Shown piece after piece: positions 7,900-16,617 of a stretch of 63,715 bases of DNA; within the stretch, counting starts at the first letter, position 1; each line of letters opens with the position of its first letter. This DNA comes from an uncultured Clostridium sp. Lineage in GTDB: Bacteria; Bacillota; Clostridia; TANB77; CAG-508. The notes beneath the pieces were generated by a model. The model had not been told where the DNA came from, made no database searches, and worked only from the letters and a program-made list of their open reading frames with translations. Location: positions 265,992 through 329,706 of the forward strand of contig CANOVB010000002.1 of NCBI GenBank assembly GCA_947570695.1, in the 5' to 3' direction. The translations under genes were made by a program, and so were the position numbers.

Positions 7900-9159
7900 T
7901 TATTCTTCAACTCTTTCTATTTTTGCACCTAATTTTCTGAATTTTTCTTCTATGTTTTCATATCCACGATCTATATGGTTTAAATTATATATTTCAGTTT
8001 TACCTTTAGCAATAATACCAGCAATAATTAATGCTGCTCCAGCTCTTAAATCTGTAGCATAAACAGGAGCTGCAGTAAGTTCATTTACACCTTCAAATAC
8101 AGCAGATTTTCCTTGAGCTGTGATTTTTGCTCCCATTTTATTTAATTCAACAGTATATTGAAATCTTGATTCCCAAATACTCTCATTTATAATACTTGTT
8201 CCTTCTGATATAGAAAGAACTACTCCCATTTGTGGTTGTAAATCTGTTGGAAATCCTGGATATGGTAAAGTTTTAATATTTGCTTTATGAGTTCTTTTTC
8301 CATACCAAACTCTTAAATGATCACCATTTGCATCAACATTTCCACCAATTTCTACAACTTTAGCAATTATAGACTCTAAGTGTTTTGTAATACAATTTTT
8401 TATAATAATATCACCCTTTGATGCAACAGCAGCAAGCATAAAAGTACCTGCTTCTATTTGATCAGGAACTACAGAATATGTAGCGTTTCCAGTTAATTCT
8501 TTTACACCATTTACTTTTATAATATCTGTTCCAGCTCCTCTAATATCAGCACCCATTGTATTTAAAAAGTTTGCAACATCTACTATATGAGGTTCTTTGG
8601 CAGCATTATCAATAACAGTTGTTCCTTCTGCAAGAACAGCAGCAAGCATAGCATTTATTGTGGCACCTACTGATACAACGTCCATATAGATTGAAGTACC
8701 TCTTAATTTTTTTGCTTTAGCTGTAATGTTACCATTTGAAACATCAACAGTTGCACCAAGTGCTTCAAAAGTTTTAATATGTTGATCTATAGGTCTTGCC
8801 CCTAAATTACATCCTCCAGGGCTGCCAATAGTAGCATGTTTGCATCTTCCAAGTAAAGATCCTAGAAGATAATAAGAAGCTCTAAATTTTCTAGTTGTTT
8901 CTAAAGGTATGTTGTTAGAGTTTATGTTACGCGTATCTATTCTTACTTCGTGTTCTGTATTCCAAGTTATTTCTGCCCCTAATTCTTTTAATATATCACA
9001 ATATAATTTTACATCACTTATATTTGGTAAGTTTTCTATAGTACAAATTCCATTTATTAATAAAGTTGCTGGTATGATTGCAACAGCAGCGTTTTTGGCG
9101 CCACTTATTACTACTTCACCTTTTAAAGGAGTTTTTCCAGTAATAACTAACTTTTCCAA
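7900..9159 (-). CDS. murA: UDP-N-acetylglucosamine 1-carboxyvinyltransferase
   Basis: MurA catalyses the first committed step of peptidoglycan synthesis, moving enolpyruvate from PEP to UDP-GlcNAc. The sequence has the N-terminal SGAKNAAVA motif and the catalytic-loop SPGGCNLGARP with Cys (about residue 117), which predicts fosfomycin sensitivity. The frame opens at ATG 9174 without a Shine-Dalgarno. TTG 9159 lies 7 bases behind GGGGG and gives the standard N terminus MEKLVITGK, so TTG is the likely start. Length of about 419 residues is normal. It is the first gene of an operon with the MBL-fold gene. Confidence 0.96.
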   Translation of the reverse strand: MEKLVITGKTPLKGEVVISGAKNAAVAIIPATLLINGICTIENLPNISDVKLYCDILKELGAEITWNTEHEVRIDTRNINSNNIPLETTRKFRASYYLLGSLLGRCKHATIGSPGGCNLGARPIDQHIKTFEALGATVDVSNGNITAKAKKLRGTSIYMDVVSVGATINAMLAAVLAEGTTVIDNAAKEPHIVDVANFLNTMGADIRGAGTDIIKVNGVKELTGNATYSVVPDQIEAGTFMLAAVASKGDIIIKNCITKHLESIIAKVVEIGGNVDANGDHLRVWYGKRTHKANIKTLPYPGFPTDLQPQMGVVLSISEGTSIINESIWESRFQYTVELNKMGAKITAQGKSAVFEGVNELTAAPVYATDLRAGAALIIAGIIAKGKTEIYNLNHIDRGYENIEEKFRKLGAKIERVEE

Positions 9160-9271
9160 AATATATACCCCCATATTTTGTTTAAATTGATGAGCAAAAT
9201 TTGCTCAATACGAAATATATCATAAAAACAAAAGATTTACAATAGATTTTTAAAAGGTTATAAAAAATGAA

Positions 9272-9883
9272 TTATTTTGAAAACATCTCTACAATTCTAA
9301 ATTTAAATTTAACTGTCTCATCATCACTTGTAATTATTGCAAATTCTTCATCTGATAGGTTTGCTTTTAAATTTTCCTCAGCAGTTTCATCAATTATACC
9401 AGCAGAAATATCTACAAAACATAGTGGTGGAAAAAGTGAGCACCACCAGTTTTTTCCTTTTGCTTCTCCAATTTCTATTTTTAAAGCATCATAATATCCA
9501 GATGGTAAAGAAATATTGCCATATATTTTTGTTGGAAAATAGAAATTACCTACTTCAAGAGACACGGGGTAAGAGTATCCTTGAGATTTGATTGTATTTT
9601 CAGCTATTTCTTGAAATTTTGATAGATTTTCATTAACTAAAGTAATAACTTCTGATTTAGATAATCCACTGAAAGTAAGAGTATTCATATACTCAATAAT
9701 ATTATCTCTTACATTTAGCTTTAGAGCTTGATCTTCTTCTGAATCACTATTTGCTAATATATGAAGCCTGAAAAAGTTATTAGATAAATCATTTGAAATA
9801 GTATTTGCGTAAGATGATAGTGTTATAAAAATGAAACTTATTAATAAAAATACTAAGATTAAAGTATATTTTAATTTTTTCAT
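9272..9883 (-). CDS. spoIIR: Stage II sporulation protein R
   Basis: Secreted signalling protein of about 203 residues made in the forespore; in Bacillus it triggers SpoIIGA to process pro-sigma-E in the mother cell. A signal peptide or anchor (residues 5-27) is followed by the family hallmarks FRLHILANSDSEEDQALK and NWWCSLFPPLCF. ATG 9883 lies behind AAGAGGG. The single gene sits about 110 bases upstream of murA on the same strand. Its presence is the best single evidence that the organism forms spores. Confidence 0.94.
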   Translation of the reverse strand: MKKLKYTLILVFLLISFIFITLSSYANTISNDLSNNFFRLHILANSDSEEDQALKLNVRDNIIEYMNTLTFSGLSKSEVITLVNENLSKFQEIAENTIKSQGYSYPVSLEVGNFYFPTKIYGNISLPSGYYDALKIEIGEAKGKNWWCSLFPPLCFVDISAGIIDETAEENLKANLSDEEFAIITSDDETVKFKFRIVEMFSK

Positions 9884-10026
9884 AAAAATTCCCTCTTTCT
9901 ATAAATTAATCTAAGTATTTACTAAAAATTAAAAAAATATGCAAAAAAATAAAATAATACCAAAATTAGTTTTTAAATCAAAATTTGAAAAAAATTATAA
10001 ATGTCGAAAAATAAGGTACGATTTAA

Positions 10027-10057
10027 TTTGACCAATTATTAAATTAAATGATAAAAT
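10027..10057 (+). promoter_or_regulatory. Candidate promoter of the 10125 gene
   Basis: TTGACC 10027-10032 and TAAAAT 10052-10057 with an 18-base spacer. A 7-bp inverted repeat TAGATAG/CTATCTA lies downstream at about 10072-10097 and could be an operator or leader hairpin. Confidence 0.5.
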
Positions 10058-10124
10058 CAAAAAGGTTTGAATAGATAGAAAAGTAGTTACTATCTATAAG
10101 TTTTTAATATATGGAGGGACGAAC

Positions 10125-10595
10125 ATGAAAAATCAAAAAATTTGTAATTTTCATGTAAGTGATTTTCACCTATTAACAGTATTATTACCATATATAAATG
10201 AAAAAATAAAAGAAGAAAAAGAGATTATAACAATTTCACAAAAGGATTTAACAGGAGAAGTAAAAAAGTTTTTAAAAAGTGTAAAATCATTTGAATGTGA
10301 AAAAGAGAAGATTATGAGCATAAGCTGGAAAAGAGGAAGAAGAGTAGAATTAGAAGATAATTCTAATAAAGTTATTTTTGTAATTGGAACAAAAGAATTT
10401 ATAGAAGAAGTAAGTAAAGAAATAGGAAATAAAGCTTATGAAGTAGTGAATTGTTATAATATTAATAATGGTACAGAAATTAACGAAATTATAAAAGAGT
10501 ATAGTGTTGTATTAACTACAGAAGGGAAAAAAGAAATTTACACCAAAAATTCACAAAATGCACAAAAAAGAAAAACAATAAAATCACAATTATAG
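10125..10595 (+). CDS. Uncharacterised protein, 156 aa
   Basis: ATG 10125 follows GGAGGG. The protein starts with NFHVSDFHLLTVLLPYINEKI and has an alternating alpha/beta pattern with hydrophobic strands (VIFVIGTKEF, YSVVLTTEG), suggesting a small Rossmann-like fold. The basic C terminus ends in KNSQNAQKRKTIKSQL. There is no signal peptide or membrane span. No known family recognised; it is monocistronic and precedes a 224-base gap before the sugar-nucleotide gene. Confidence 0.75.
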   Translation: MKNQKICNFHVSDFHLLTVLLPYINEKIKEEKEIITISQKDLTGEVKKFLKSVKSFECEKEKIMSISWKRGRRVELEDNSNKVIFVIGTKEFIEEVSKEIGNKAYEVVNCYNINNGTEINEIIKEYSVVLTTEGKKEIYTKNSQNAQKRKTIKSQL

Positions 10596-10777
10596 AATAG
10601 CATGTGAATATAATTTATTTGTCAATATATAAAAGGAAAGGTATAAATCTATAAATACTAGAATAATAAAGAGAAATAGCCTATAAAATATAAGAAGTTG
10701 ACTAAAAATAAAAAATGATATAAGATATCAAGTAATTTAAGAGAAGAAAGAGACTAGTAATAAAAAATATAAACTAA

Positions 10778-10796
10778 TATAGAAATTTTTTCTATA
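10778..10796. promoter_or_regulatory. Palindrome upstream of the UDPGP-PGM start
   Basis: TATAGAAA (10778-10785) and TTTCTATA (10789-10796) form an 8-bp inverted repeat with 3-base centre, just before the GAAAGGAG ribosome binding site. It could be an operator or a short RNA hairpin. Confidence 0.4.
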
Positions 10797-10819
10797 TATG
10801 GAAAGGAGTAAAAAACCTA

Positions 10820-13786
10820 ATGAAAAAAGAACTAGAAGACATAAAAAAGGTCTTAAAAAAGTATGGGCAAGAACATTTACTTTTAAAGTATGATGAAATG
10901 GATGAGACACAAAAAGAGGAGTTATTAAATCAAATTAAAGATATAGATTTTGATTTAATGAAAAATTTATATGAAAAGGCAACAAAGCCAGTTGATTTAG
11001 AAAAAGTTACAGTTGAACCAATAGAACATGTTGATAAATCAAAATTAACAGTTGCTGAACGTGAGATGTATGAAAAAAAGGGTATTGAAGCTATTAAATA
11101 TAACAAATTTGCAGCAGTAACAATGGCTGGAGGACAAGGAACTAGACTTGGACATACAGGACCAAAAGGAACGTTTATATTTGATATAGAAAAAAATAAA
11201 TCTATTTTTGAAGCATTATGTGATACCTTAAAAGAGGCTTGGAGAAAGTATGATACAGTTATTCCTTGGTATTTAATGACAAGTAGAGAAAATAATGATG
11301 CAACAGTAAAGTTTTTTGAAGAGAATAACTATTTTGGATATCCAAAAGAAGCAGTAAAATTCTTTAAACAAGGAGAATTACCAATGGTAGGATTGGATGG
11401 AAAAATTCTACTTGAAACAAATGGAATGGTAAAAAAAGCTGCAAATGGACATGGTGGAACATTACAGTCAATGGAGAGAAGTCATGTTATAGAAGAAATG
11501 AAAGAAAATGGAATAGAATGGGTATTTATTAATGGTGTTGATAATGTATTAGTAAAACCAGTAGATCCATTATTAATAGGGATGTCTATACATAACAAAG
11601 TATTAGGTGCGGTAAAATCAATAGAGAAAACAGATCCAAAAGAAAAGGTTGGTGTTTTCTGTAGAAAAAATAAAAAAGTTGGAGTTATAGAATATACAGA
11701 AATTTCAGAAGAAATGGCAAATTTAAGAGATGATGATAGATCACTTGTATATGGTGATGCAAATGCTATATTCCACTTATATAATATAAAAGGTTTAGAA
11801 AAAGTCAGTGAATTAAGTCTTCCATATCACACTGCATTAAAAAAAGCTAAATATATGGATGAAAAAGGAAAAATAATTGAAGGTGATAAACCTAATGCAT
11901 ATAAATTTGAAATGTTCATTTTTGATTCTTATGAAATGTTTGATGATGTTGTTGTTTTAAGAGTAAAAAGAGAGGAAGAATTTGCTCCTATTAAAAATGC
12001 TCAAGGGCAAGATAGTCCAGAAACAGCAAGGAAATTATACAAAGATTATATGAATAAAGTTGAATATACAAATAGATATAAAGAATGGTCAACAAGCTCA
12101 GTGTTTGATGAAGAAACAAGAAAAGAATTGTTAACTATAGCTGGAAATGAAGAAGAAATAAAAGATAGATTTTATAAAGAGCTAGAATTTGGAACTGCAG
12201 GAATGAGAGGCGTTATAGGTAATGGTACAAATAGAATGAATATTTATACTGTTACAAAAGCAACTCAAGGATTAGCAAATTATATATTAAGAAAAGGAAC
12301 AGAAGGAAAAGGTGTTGTTATAGCTTATGATTCTAGAAATATGTCACCTGAATTTAGTCAAAAAGCAGCACTTTGCTTAAATGCAAATGGAATTAAGACA
12401 TATATATTTGACAATTTAAGACCAGTTCCAGAATTATCATTTGCAGTAAGAGAACTTGGATGTACAGCAGGAATTATGATTACAGCAAGTCATAATCCAC
12501 CAGAATATAATGGATACAAAGTATATTGGGATGATGGAGCTCAAATAGTAGCACCACATGATAAGGAAATAATAGCAGAAGTAAATAAAGTAAAGGATTA
12601 TTCATTAATTAGATCAATTACATTAGAAGAATCTAAAAAATTAAGATTATATAATGTAATTGGGAAAGCAATGGATAAACTATATTTAAAAGCTATAAAG
12701 AAACAAGTATTAAACCCAGAAATAATAAAAGAAGTAGAAAAAGATTTAAAAATTGTTTATACACCATTACATGGAACAGGAAATGTTCCAGTACAAACAG
12801 TTTTAGAAGAATTAGGATTTTCAAATGTTTATGTAGTTCCAGAACAAGAATTGCCAAATGGAAGTTTCCCAACAGTTGATTATCCAAATCCAGAAGATAT
12901 AAAAGCATTTGATTTAGCTTTGAAATTAGCGCAAAAAGAAGATGCAGATATAGTTTTAGCAACAGATCCTGATGCTGATAGACTAGGTGTTTTAGCAAAA
13001 GATACAAAAACAGGAAAATATATGCCATTTACAGGAAATATGTCAGGATTATTAATTGCAGAATATATATTATCTCAGAAGAAAGCTAAAAAGTTATTAC
13101 CTAAAAATGGTGCTTTAGTTTCAACTATTGTTTCTTCTAATTTAGCAATAGCAATAGCTAATGAATATAAAATAGATTTTATAGAAGTATTAACTGGATT
13201 TAAATATATAGGAGAACAAATAAGAAATTTTGAAGAAACAAGAAAAAATGAATATTTATTTGGGTTTGAAGAAAGCTATGGCTGTTTAGTAGGAACACAC
13301 GCAAGAGATAAAGATGCAATTACAGCAGTTATGCTACTTTGCGAAGCAGCAGCATTTTATAAAAAACAAGGTTTAACTTTATGGGATCAAATGATTAAGA
13401 TATATGAAAAATATGGGTTCTATAAAGAAGGAATATCTACAATAACATTAAAAGGTGCAGATGGAGCAGTTAAAATGAAAGAGCTTTTAGAAACCATTAG
13501 AAATAATCCACCAAAAGAATTAGGAGGATATAAAGTTACAAAAGTTAGAGATTATCAAAAAGGTAGTATTGTTGATACTAAAACAGGAAAAGAAACTGTA
13601 ACTAAATTACCAACATCAAATGTTTTATATTATGATTTAGAAGATAGTGCTTGGTGCTGCGTAAGACCATCAGGAACAGAACCAAAAGTTAAATTCTACA
13701 TGGGAGTTAAAGGTAAATCTTTAGATGATGCAGAAAAGAAATTAGAAAAATTAAAAAAATCTATGATTAAATTATCAGAGAAATAA
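10820..13786 (+). CDS. Bifunctional UDP-sugar pyrophosphorylase - phosphosugar mutase fusion
   Basis: One uninterrupted 988-residue frame with two enzymes. Residues about 1-410 form a UDPGP-family nucleotidyltransferase of the eukaryote-like type (GGQGTRLGHTGPKG, 104-117), making a UDP-sugar from UTP and a sugar 1-phosphate. Residues about 423-988 form an alpha-phosphohexomutase: phosphoserine loop TASHNPP (Ser about 557), metal loop DPDADR (716-721), sugar loop FEESYG (about 816) and phosphate loop RPSGTEPK (about 950). The mutase would convert Glc-6-P (or GlcNAc-6-P) to the 1-phosphate used by the other half, so two consecutive steps are joined. Which sugar is used cannot be told. The junction is tight (PETARKLYKDYMNKVEYTNR). 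Start ATG 10820 behind AAAGGAG; own terminator. Confidence 0.92.
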   Translation: MKKELEDIKKVLKKYGQEHLLLKYDEMDETQKEELLNQIKDIDFDLMKNLYEKATKPVDLEKVTVEPIEHVDKSKLTVAEREMYEKKGIEAIKYNKFAAVTMAGGQGTRLGHTGPKGTFIFDIEKNKSIFEALCDTLKEAWRKYDTVIPWYLMTSRENNDATVKFFEENNYFGYPKEAVKFFKQGELPMVGLDGKILLETNGMVKKAANGHGGTLQSMERSHVIEEMKENGIEWVFINGVDNVLVKPVDPLLIGMSIHNKVLGAVKSIEKTDPKEKVGVFCRKNKKVGVIEYTEISEEMANLRDDDRSLVYGDANAIFHLYNIKGLEKVSELSLPYHTALKKAKYMDEKGKIIEGDKPNAYKFEMFIFDSYEMFDDVVVLRVKREEEFAPIKNAQGQDSPETARKLYKDYMNKVEYTNRYKEWSTSSVFDEETRKELLTIAGNEEEIKDRFYKELEFGTAGMRGVIGNGTNRMNIYTVTKATQGLANYILRKGTEGKGVVIAYDSRNMSPEFSQKAALCLNANGIKTYIFDNLRPVPELSFAVRELGCTAGIMITASHNPPEYNGYKVYWDDGAQIVAPHDKEIIAEVNKVKDYSLIRSITLEESKKLRLYNVIGKAMDKLYLKAIKKQVLNPEIIKEVEKDLKIVYTPLHGTGNVPVQTVLEELGFSNVYVVPEQELPNGSFPTVDYPNPEDIKAFDLALKLAQKEDADIVLATDPDADRLGVLAKDTKTGKYMPFTGNMSGLLIAEYILSQKKAKKLLPKNGALVSTIVSSNLAIAIANEYKIDFIEVLTGFKYIGEQIRNFEETRKNEYLFGFEESYGCLVGTHARDKDAITAVMLLCEAAAFYKKQGLTLWDQMIKIYEKYGFYKEGISTITLKGADGAVKMKELLETIRNNPPKELGGYKVTKVRDYQKGSIVDTKTGKETVTKLPTSNVLYYDLEDSAWCCVRPSGTEPKVKFYMGVKGKSLDDAEKKLEKLKKSMIKLSEK

Positions 13787-13788
13787 AC

Positions 13789-13826
13789 AAAAAGTGTTTT
13801 AAATAGAAATATTTAAAACACTTTTT
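13789..13826 (+). terminator. Rho-independent terminator
   Basis: A 17-bp perfect stem (13789-13805 with 13810-13826) closes a GAAA tetraloop and ends in T5. Confidence 0.92.
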
Positions 13827-13955
13827 ATTATATTATAGGAGATTGCTCTGAAATTTTATAGTGTAAAGAATTGCTAAAATTTGCACATGATTTTATAAAA
13901 TGAAATTGGTGTATAAAATATTTCTTAGAGGTAGTAATTAAAATGAGCTAAATAT

Positions 13956-13984
13956 TTGCCATTTTTATATATACCTGTTATACT
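13956..13984 (+). promoter_or_regulatory. Promoter giving an apparently leaderless mRNA
   Basis: TTGCCA 13956-13961 and TATACT 13979-13984 with a 17-base spacer. The ATG of the radical SAM gene is at 13994, nine bases after the -10 box, leaving almost no leader and no Shine-Dalgarno. Confidence 0.6.
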
Positions 13985-13993
13985 AAATTTGTT

Positions 13994-14914
13994 ATGGAAA
14001 ATAAAAATAGATTTAATCATTTAAATGAATATTTGAAAAATAAATTTGGTGAGAGAACTTTAAAAATTTGTATTGATGGCGGTTTCGCATGTCCTAATAG
14101 AGATGGAACACTTAGTAAAAATGGATGCATTTTTTGTAGTAATAAAGGCTCTGGTGAACATATAAAATCTGAATCAAATATATCAGAACAAGTAAAAAGA
14201 TATTTTGAAAGTTATAAAGCAACAAGAGCTAATAAATTTATAGCATATTTTCAAAATTTTACTAATACTTATGACAGTATAGAAAATTTAAAAAAGAAAT
14301 ATAATTCTGCTTTGATAGACGAAAGAATTGTAGGACTTTCAGTTGCTACTCGTCCAGATTGTATAAATGAAGGTATTGTAAATTTGTTAAAAAGTTATAC
14401 TAATAGATATTATGTATGTGTTGAGCTTGGACTTCAAACATCTAATGAAGAAATTGGAGATTTAATTAATCGTAAATATAGTAATAAAGACTTTTCTAAC
14501 GCAGTAACTTTACTTAACAAATATAATATTGAAGTTATAGCTCATGTAATGGTAGGGCTTCCTAATGAAACTTTTGAAGATATAAAAAATACTATTAAAT
14601 TTATTAATAAACATAATATTCAAGGTTTAAAAATTCATTGTACTTATATAGTAAAAAATACTAAATTAGCTGATATGTATTTATCAGGAGCATATACGCC
14701 AATTTCTTTAGAATATTATTTAAATAGTGTTACATATATATTAACTCATATAAATCCAGAGATAATAATACATAGAGTATCTGGGGATAGTCCAAAGGAT
14801 TTACTAATTGCTCCTGAATGGAATCTTCATAAAAAATGGATATTAAATGGTTTAGATAAATTTATGAGACAGCAAGATTTATGGCAAGGTAAATTTTATG
14901 ATAAATCTGAATAA
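13994..14914 (+). CDS. TIGR01212-type radical SAM protein (YhcC-like)
   Basis: A 306-residue radical SAM enzyme. The cluster-binding Cys set lies in CPNRDGTLSKNGCIFCSN (about residues 32-49), and the N terminus RFNHLNEYLKNKFGERTLK plus IDGGFACPNRDGT are characteristic of the TIGR01212/YhcC family, whose precise reaction I cannot name. ATG 13994 is the natural start because it matches the family N terminus, yet there is no Shine-Dalgarno and the likely transcription start is within a few bases of the ATG. The GNAT gene follows 25 bases after the stop with its own AGGAG, so they may be co-transcribed. Confidence 0.9.
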   Translation: MENKNRFNHLNEYLKNKFGERTLKICIDGGFACPNRDGTLSKNGCIFCSNKGSGEHIKSESNISEQVKRYFESYKATRANKFIAYFQNFTNTYDSIENLKKKYNSALIDERIVGLSVATRPDCINEGIVNLLKSYTNRYYVCVELGLQTSNEEIGDLINRKYSNKDFSNAVTLLNKYNIEVIAHVMVGLPNETFEDIKNTIKFINKHNIQGLKIHCTYIVKNTKLADMYLSGAYTPISLEYYLNSVTYILTHINPEIIIHRVSGDSPKDLLIAPEWNLHKKWILNGLDKFMRQQDLWQGKFYDKSE

Positions 14915-14939
14915 ATAAGATTATTAGGAGAAATAATAT

Positions 14940-15533
14940 ATGATTATAAAACTTGTAGATTTTAATAATTATAAAGAAGCAATTAAAATTCAAAATATGA
15001 TATTTCCAAACGAGGATGGTACTTTAAATATATTAGCTTCATTAGATAGAAAACTATTTATGGAAAAAACAGGATTATTTTATGTAGATGATAATGTTAA
15101 ATTTTATATAGCTTATGTGAATAATGAAATTGTTGGTATTACAGGAATTTACAATTACAAAGCAGATGAAGGTTGGCTTGCATGGTTTGGAATATTATCT
15201 GAATATCGTGGTAATGGATATGGTAAAGAGTTATTGAAAAAGACAATAGATATTGCTATAGATAGTGGATATAAAACATTTAGATTATATACAGATAGAG
15301 TAGGAAATGCTGATGCAATTAAATTATATATAAAAATGGGATTTATAGGAGAGAAATATTTAGCTGAGAAACTATCTTATGATTGTTGGATATATTCTAA
15401 AAGTTTAACTAATGAAAAAGTTAAATTATTAAATAATGAAAATTTAAAACTTGGATACCAGTCAGTATTAGATAAAATGGAAAAAAGAAAAATAAAAAAT
15501 ATATTAGAAATATATGAAAAAATTAACAGATAA
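14940..15533 (+). CDS. GNAT-family N-acetyltransferase with C-terminal extension
   Basis: Residues about 1-160 form a GNAT acetyl-CoA-dependent acyltransferase fold, with the acetyl-CoA-binding motif EYRGNGYGKELLKK (about 91-104) and the later YIKMGFIGEKY beta-bulge region. A Lys-rich tail of about 40 residues follows. ATG 14940 is behind TAGGAG. The substrate cannot be inferred. It may form an operon with the radical SAM gene. Confidence 0.85.
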   Translation: MIIKLVDFNNYKEAIKIQNMIFPNEDGTLNILASLDRKLFMEKTGLFYVDDNVKFYIAYVNNEIVGITGIYNYKADEGWLAWFGILSEYRGNGYGKELLKKTIDIAIDSGYKTFRLYTDRVGNADAIKLYIKMGFIGEKYLAEKLSYDCWIYSKSLTNEKVKLLNNENLKLGYQSVLDKMEKRKIKNILEIYEKINR

Positions 15534-15658
15534 TTTTTTTATAAAGAAATTAAGTTACAATAATAAACTAGTTTTATAAATTAATTATAATAATGTTTTA
15601 TAAAAGTATGTAAATTAGTTAAAAATGTGATAAAAAATAAAAAAATTTTAAAAAAATG

Positions 15659-15687
15659 TTGACAAGTGCCAAAAAAAAGAGTATCAT
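15659..15687 (+). promoter_or_regulatory. tRNA cluster promoter
   Basis: TTGACA 15659-15664, 17-base spacer, TATCAT 15682-15687, 40 bases upstream of tRNA-Lys. Confidence 0.85.
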
Positions 15688-15727
15688 ATATGAGTAGTTG
15701 CTTTTTGAGCTACTACTTTAGCATTAT

Positions 15728-15803
15728 GGGCTATTAGCTCAGGTGGTAGAGCACTTGACTTTTAATCAAGTTGTCCCGCGTTCGAGTCGCGGATAGCTCA
15801 CCA
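15728..15803 (+). tRNA. tRNA-Lys (anticodon TTT)
   Basis: 76-nt cloverleaf with encoded CCA: acceptor GGGCTAT/ATAGCTC, anticodon stem CTTGA/TCAAG, loop CTTTTAA. First gene of a three-tRNA cluster. A terminator-like hairpin (AAGAATATCT/AGATATTCTT, 804-827 of 15.8 kb) lies right behind it and may serve in processing. Confidence 0.97.
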
Positions 15804-15833
15804 AAGAATATCTTGAGAGATATTCTTTTATAT

Positions 15834-15908
15834 GGCCCCTTGGTCAAGCGGTTAAGACATCGCCCTTTCACGGCGGAGACATGGGTTCGATTCCCGTAGG
15901 GGTCACCA
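15834..15908 (+). tRNA. tRNA-Glu (anticodon TTC)
   Basis: 75-nt cloverleaf with encoded CCA; acceptor GGCCCCT/AGGGGTC, anticodon loop CTTTCAC, T loop TTCGATT. Confidence 0.97.
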
Positions 15909-15939
15909 ATAAAAAATTGGTACATTTGAAATTGAATAT

Positions 15940-16015
<76 letters not shown>

Positions 16016-16046
16016 ACTGTGGTGTCGAATTTAGACACTCAAGATT

Positions 16047-16089
16047 GAAGTAGATTGTGATATTTTCATGATCTACTTCTATTTTTTTA
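16047..16089 (+). terminator. Terminator of the tRNA cluster
   Basis: GAAGTAGAT (16047-16055) pairs with ATCTACTTC (16071-16079), followed by TATTTTTTTAT. A short GTGTC/GACAC hairpin precedes it. Confidence 0.85.
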
Positions 16090-16149
16090 TTAAAATGTTA
16101 CTTTTTTTAAAATATGTTTAACTATAAGTAAGATAGGTATCCATTTTAT

Positions 16150-16178
16150 TTGACATTTTTCAATAGTTAATATATATC
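16150..16178 (+). promoter_or_regulatory. Promoter of the 23-aa peptide gene
   Basis: TTGACA 16150-16155, 17-base spacer, TATATC 16173-16178. Transcription would start just before a hairpin (CCTTTCACC/GGTAGAAAGG, about 16186-16208) whose right arm overlaps the Shine-Dalgarno and could mask it. Confidence 0.75.
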
Positions 16179-16222
16179 AATTTTGCCTTTCACCTAAAGG
16201 TAGAAAGGAGGGTACATATAAG

Positions 16223-16294
16223 ATGCACGATATCTTAAATTTATTAGTTTTAGTTATTCTTTATGTAATTGCTAAAGACAATAACGAAGGCTAA
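16223..16294 (+). CDS. 23-aa hydrophobic peptide, candidate type I toxin
   Basis: ATG 16223 lies behind GAAAGGAGGG. The peptide MHDILNLLVLVILYVIAKDN plus NEG is one membrane helix with a charged C terminus, like small type I toxins (Fst and TxpA/BsrG-like groups are comparable in shape, not demonstrably in sequence). It has its own promoter, a leader hairpin that can sequester the ribosome binding site, and a strong terminator. A perfect minus-strand promoter faces it from 16381-16409, so an antisense RNA over its 3' end is predicted. Not a known family as far as I can tell. Confidence 0.65.
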   Translation: MHDILNLLVLVILYVIAKDNNEG

Positions 16295-16295
16295 T

Positions 16296-16374
16296 AAGAA
16301 AAAGAACTAGGAATTGTTGAGGCTCCTAGTTCTTTTTTTGATACATATATTTGCACGATATATATGTAATTGCT
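16296..16374 (-). ncRNA. Predicted antisense RNA (candidate type I antitoxin)
   Basis: A minus-strand promoter, TTGACA (16404-16409) with 17-base spacer and TATCAT (16381-16386), predicts transcription from about 16374 leftwards. The RNA would contain the palindrome ATACATATAT/ATATATGT-type arms at 16341-16370 and end at the bidirectional terminator, giving roughly 75-80 nt fully complementary to the 3' end of the peptide mRNA. Converging 3' overlap is the layout of txpA/ratA and bsrG/SR4. This is a prediction from promoter geometry. Confidence 0.55.
16301..16341. terminator. Bidirectional terminator shared by peptide mRNA and antisense RNA
   Basis: AAAGAACTAGGA (16301-16312) pairs with TCCTAGTTCTTT (16324-16335). 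T7 follows on the plus strand; TTTTTCTTATT follows on the minus strand. Confidence 0.85.
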
Positions 16375-16380
16375 ATAATT

Positions 16381-16409
16381 ATGATAGCATAGATCTTGGA
16401 ATATGTCAA
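16381..16409 (-). promoter_or_regulatory. Antisense promoter facing the 23-aa peptide gene
   Basis: Minus-strand TTGACA (16404-16409), exactly 17 bases, TATCAT (16381-16386): identical boxes and spacing to the tRNA promoter at 15659. Confidence 0.75.
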
Positions 16410-16617
16410 ATTTAATTTTTTATTCAGAAATTGATTTTATAATTTAAGTAGTGCTATTTAGGGTAAAATTAACAATAGTAATTTAATGATTTCCATTTAA
16501 ACGTTATTTTAGGGATGCAAATGTAAATTATGTATATAATGATAAATATAAATAATCAAAATTTTTTATATAAATTTCTTATTATTGGTAATAATACCTG
16601 TAATAGGAGATTTTTTT

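Noticed and set aside
15734..15925. 63-codon ORF antisense to tRNA-Lys and tRNA-Glu
   Set aside because: It is a reverse reading of tRNA sequence, a common spurious ORF; the same holds for 53248-53472.
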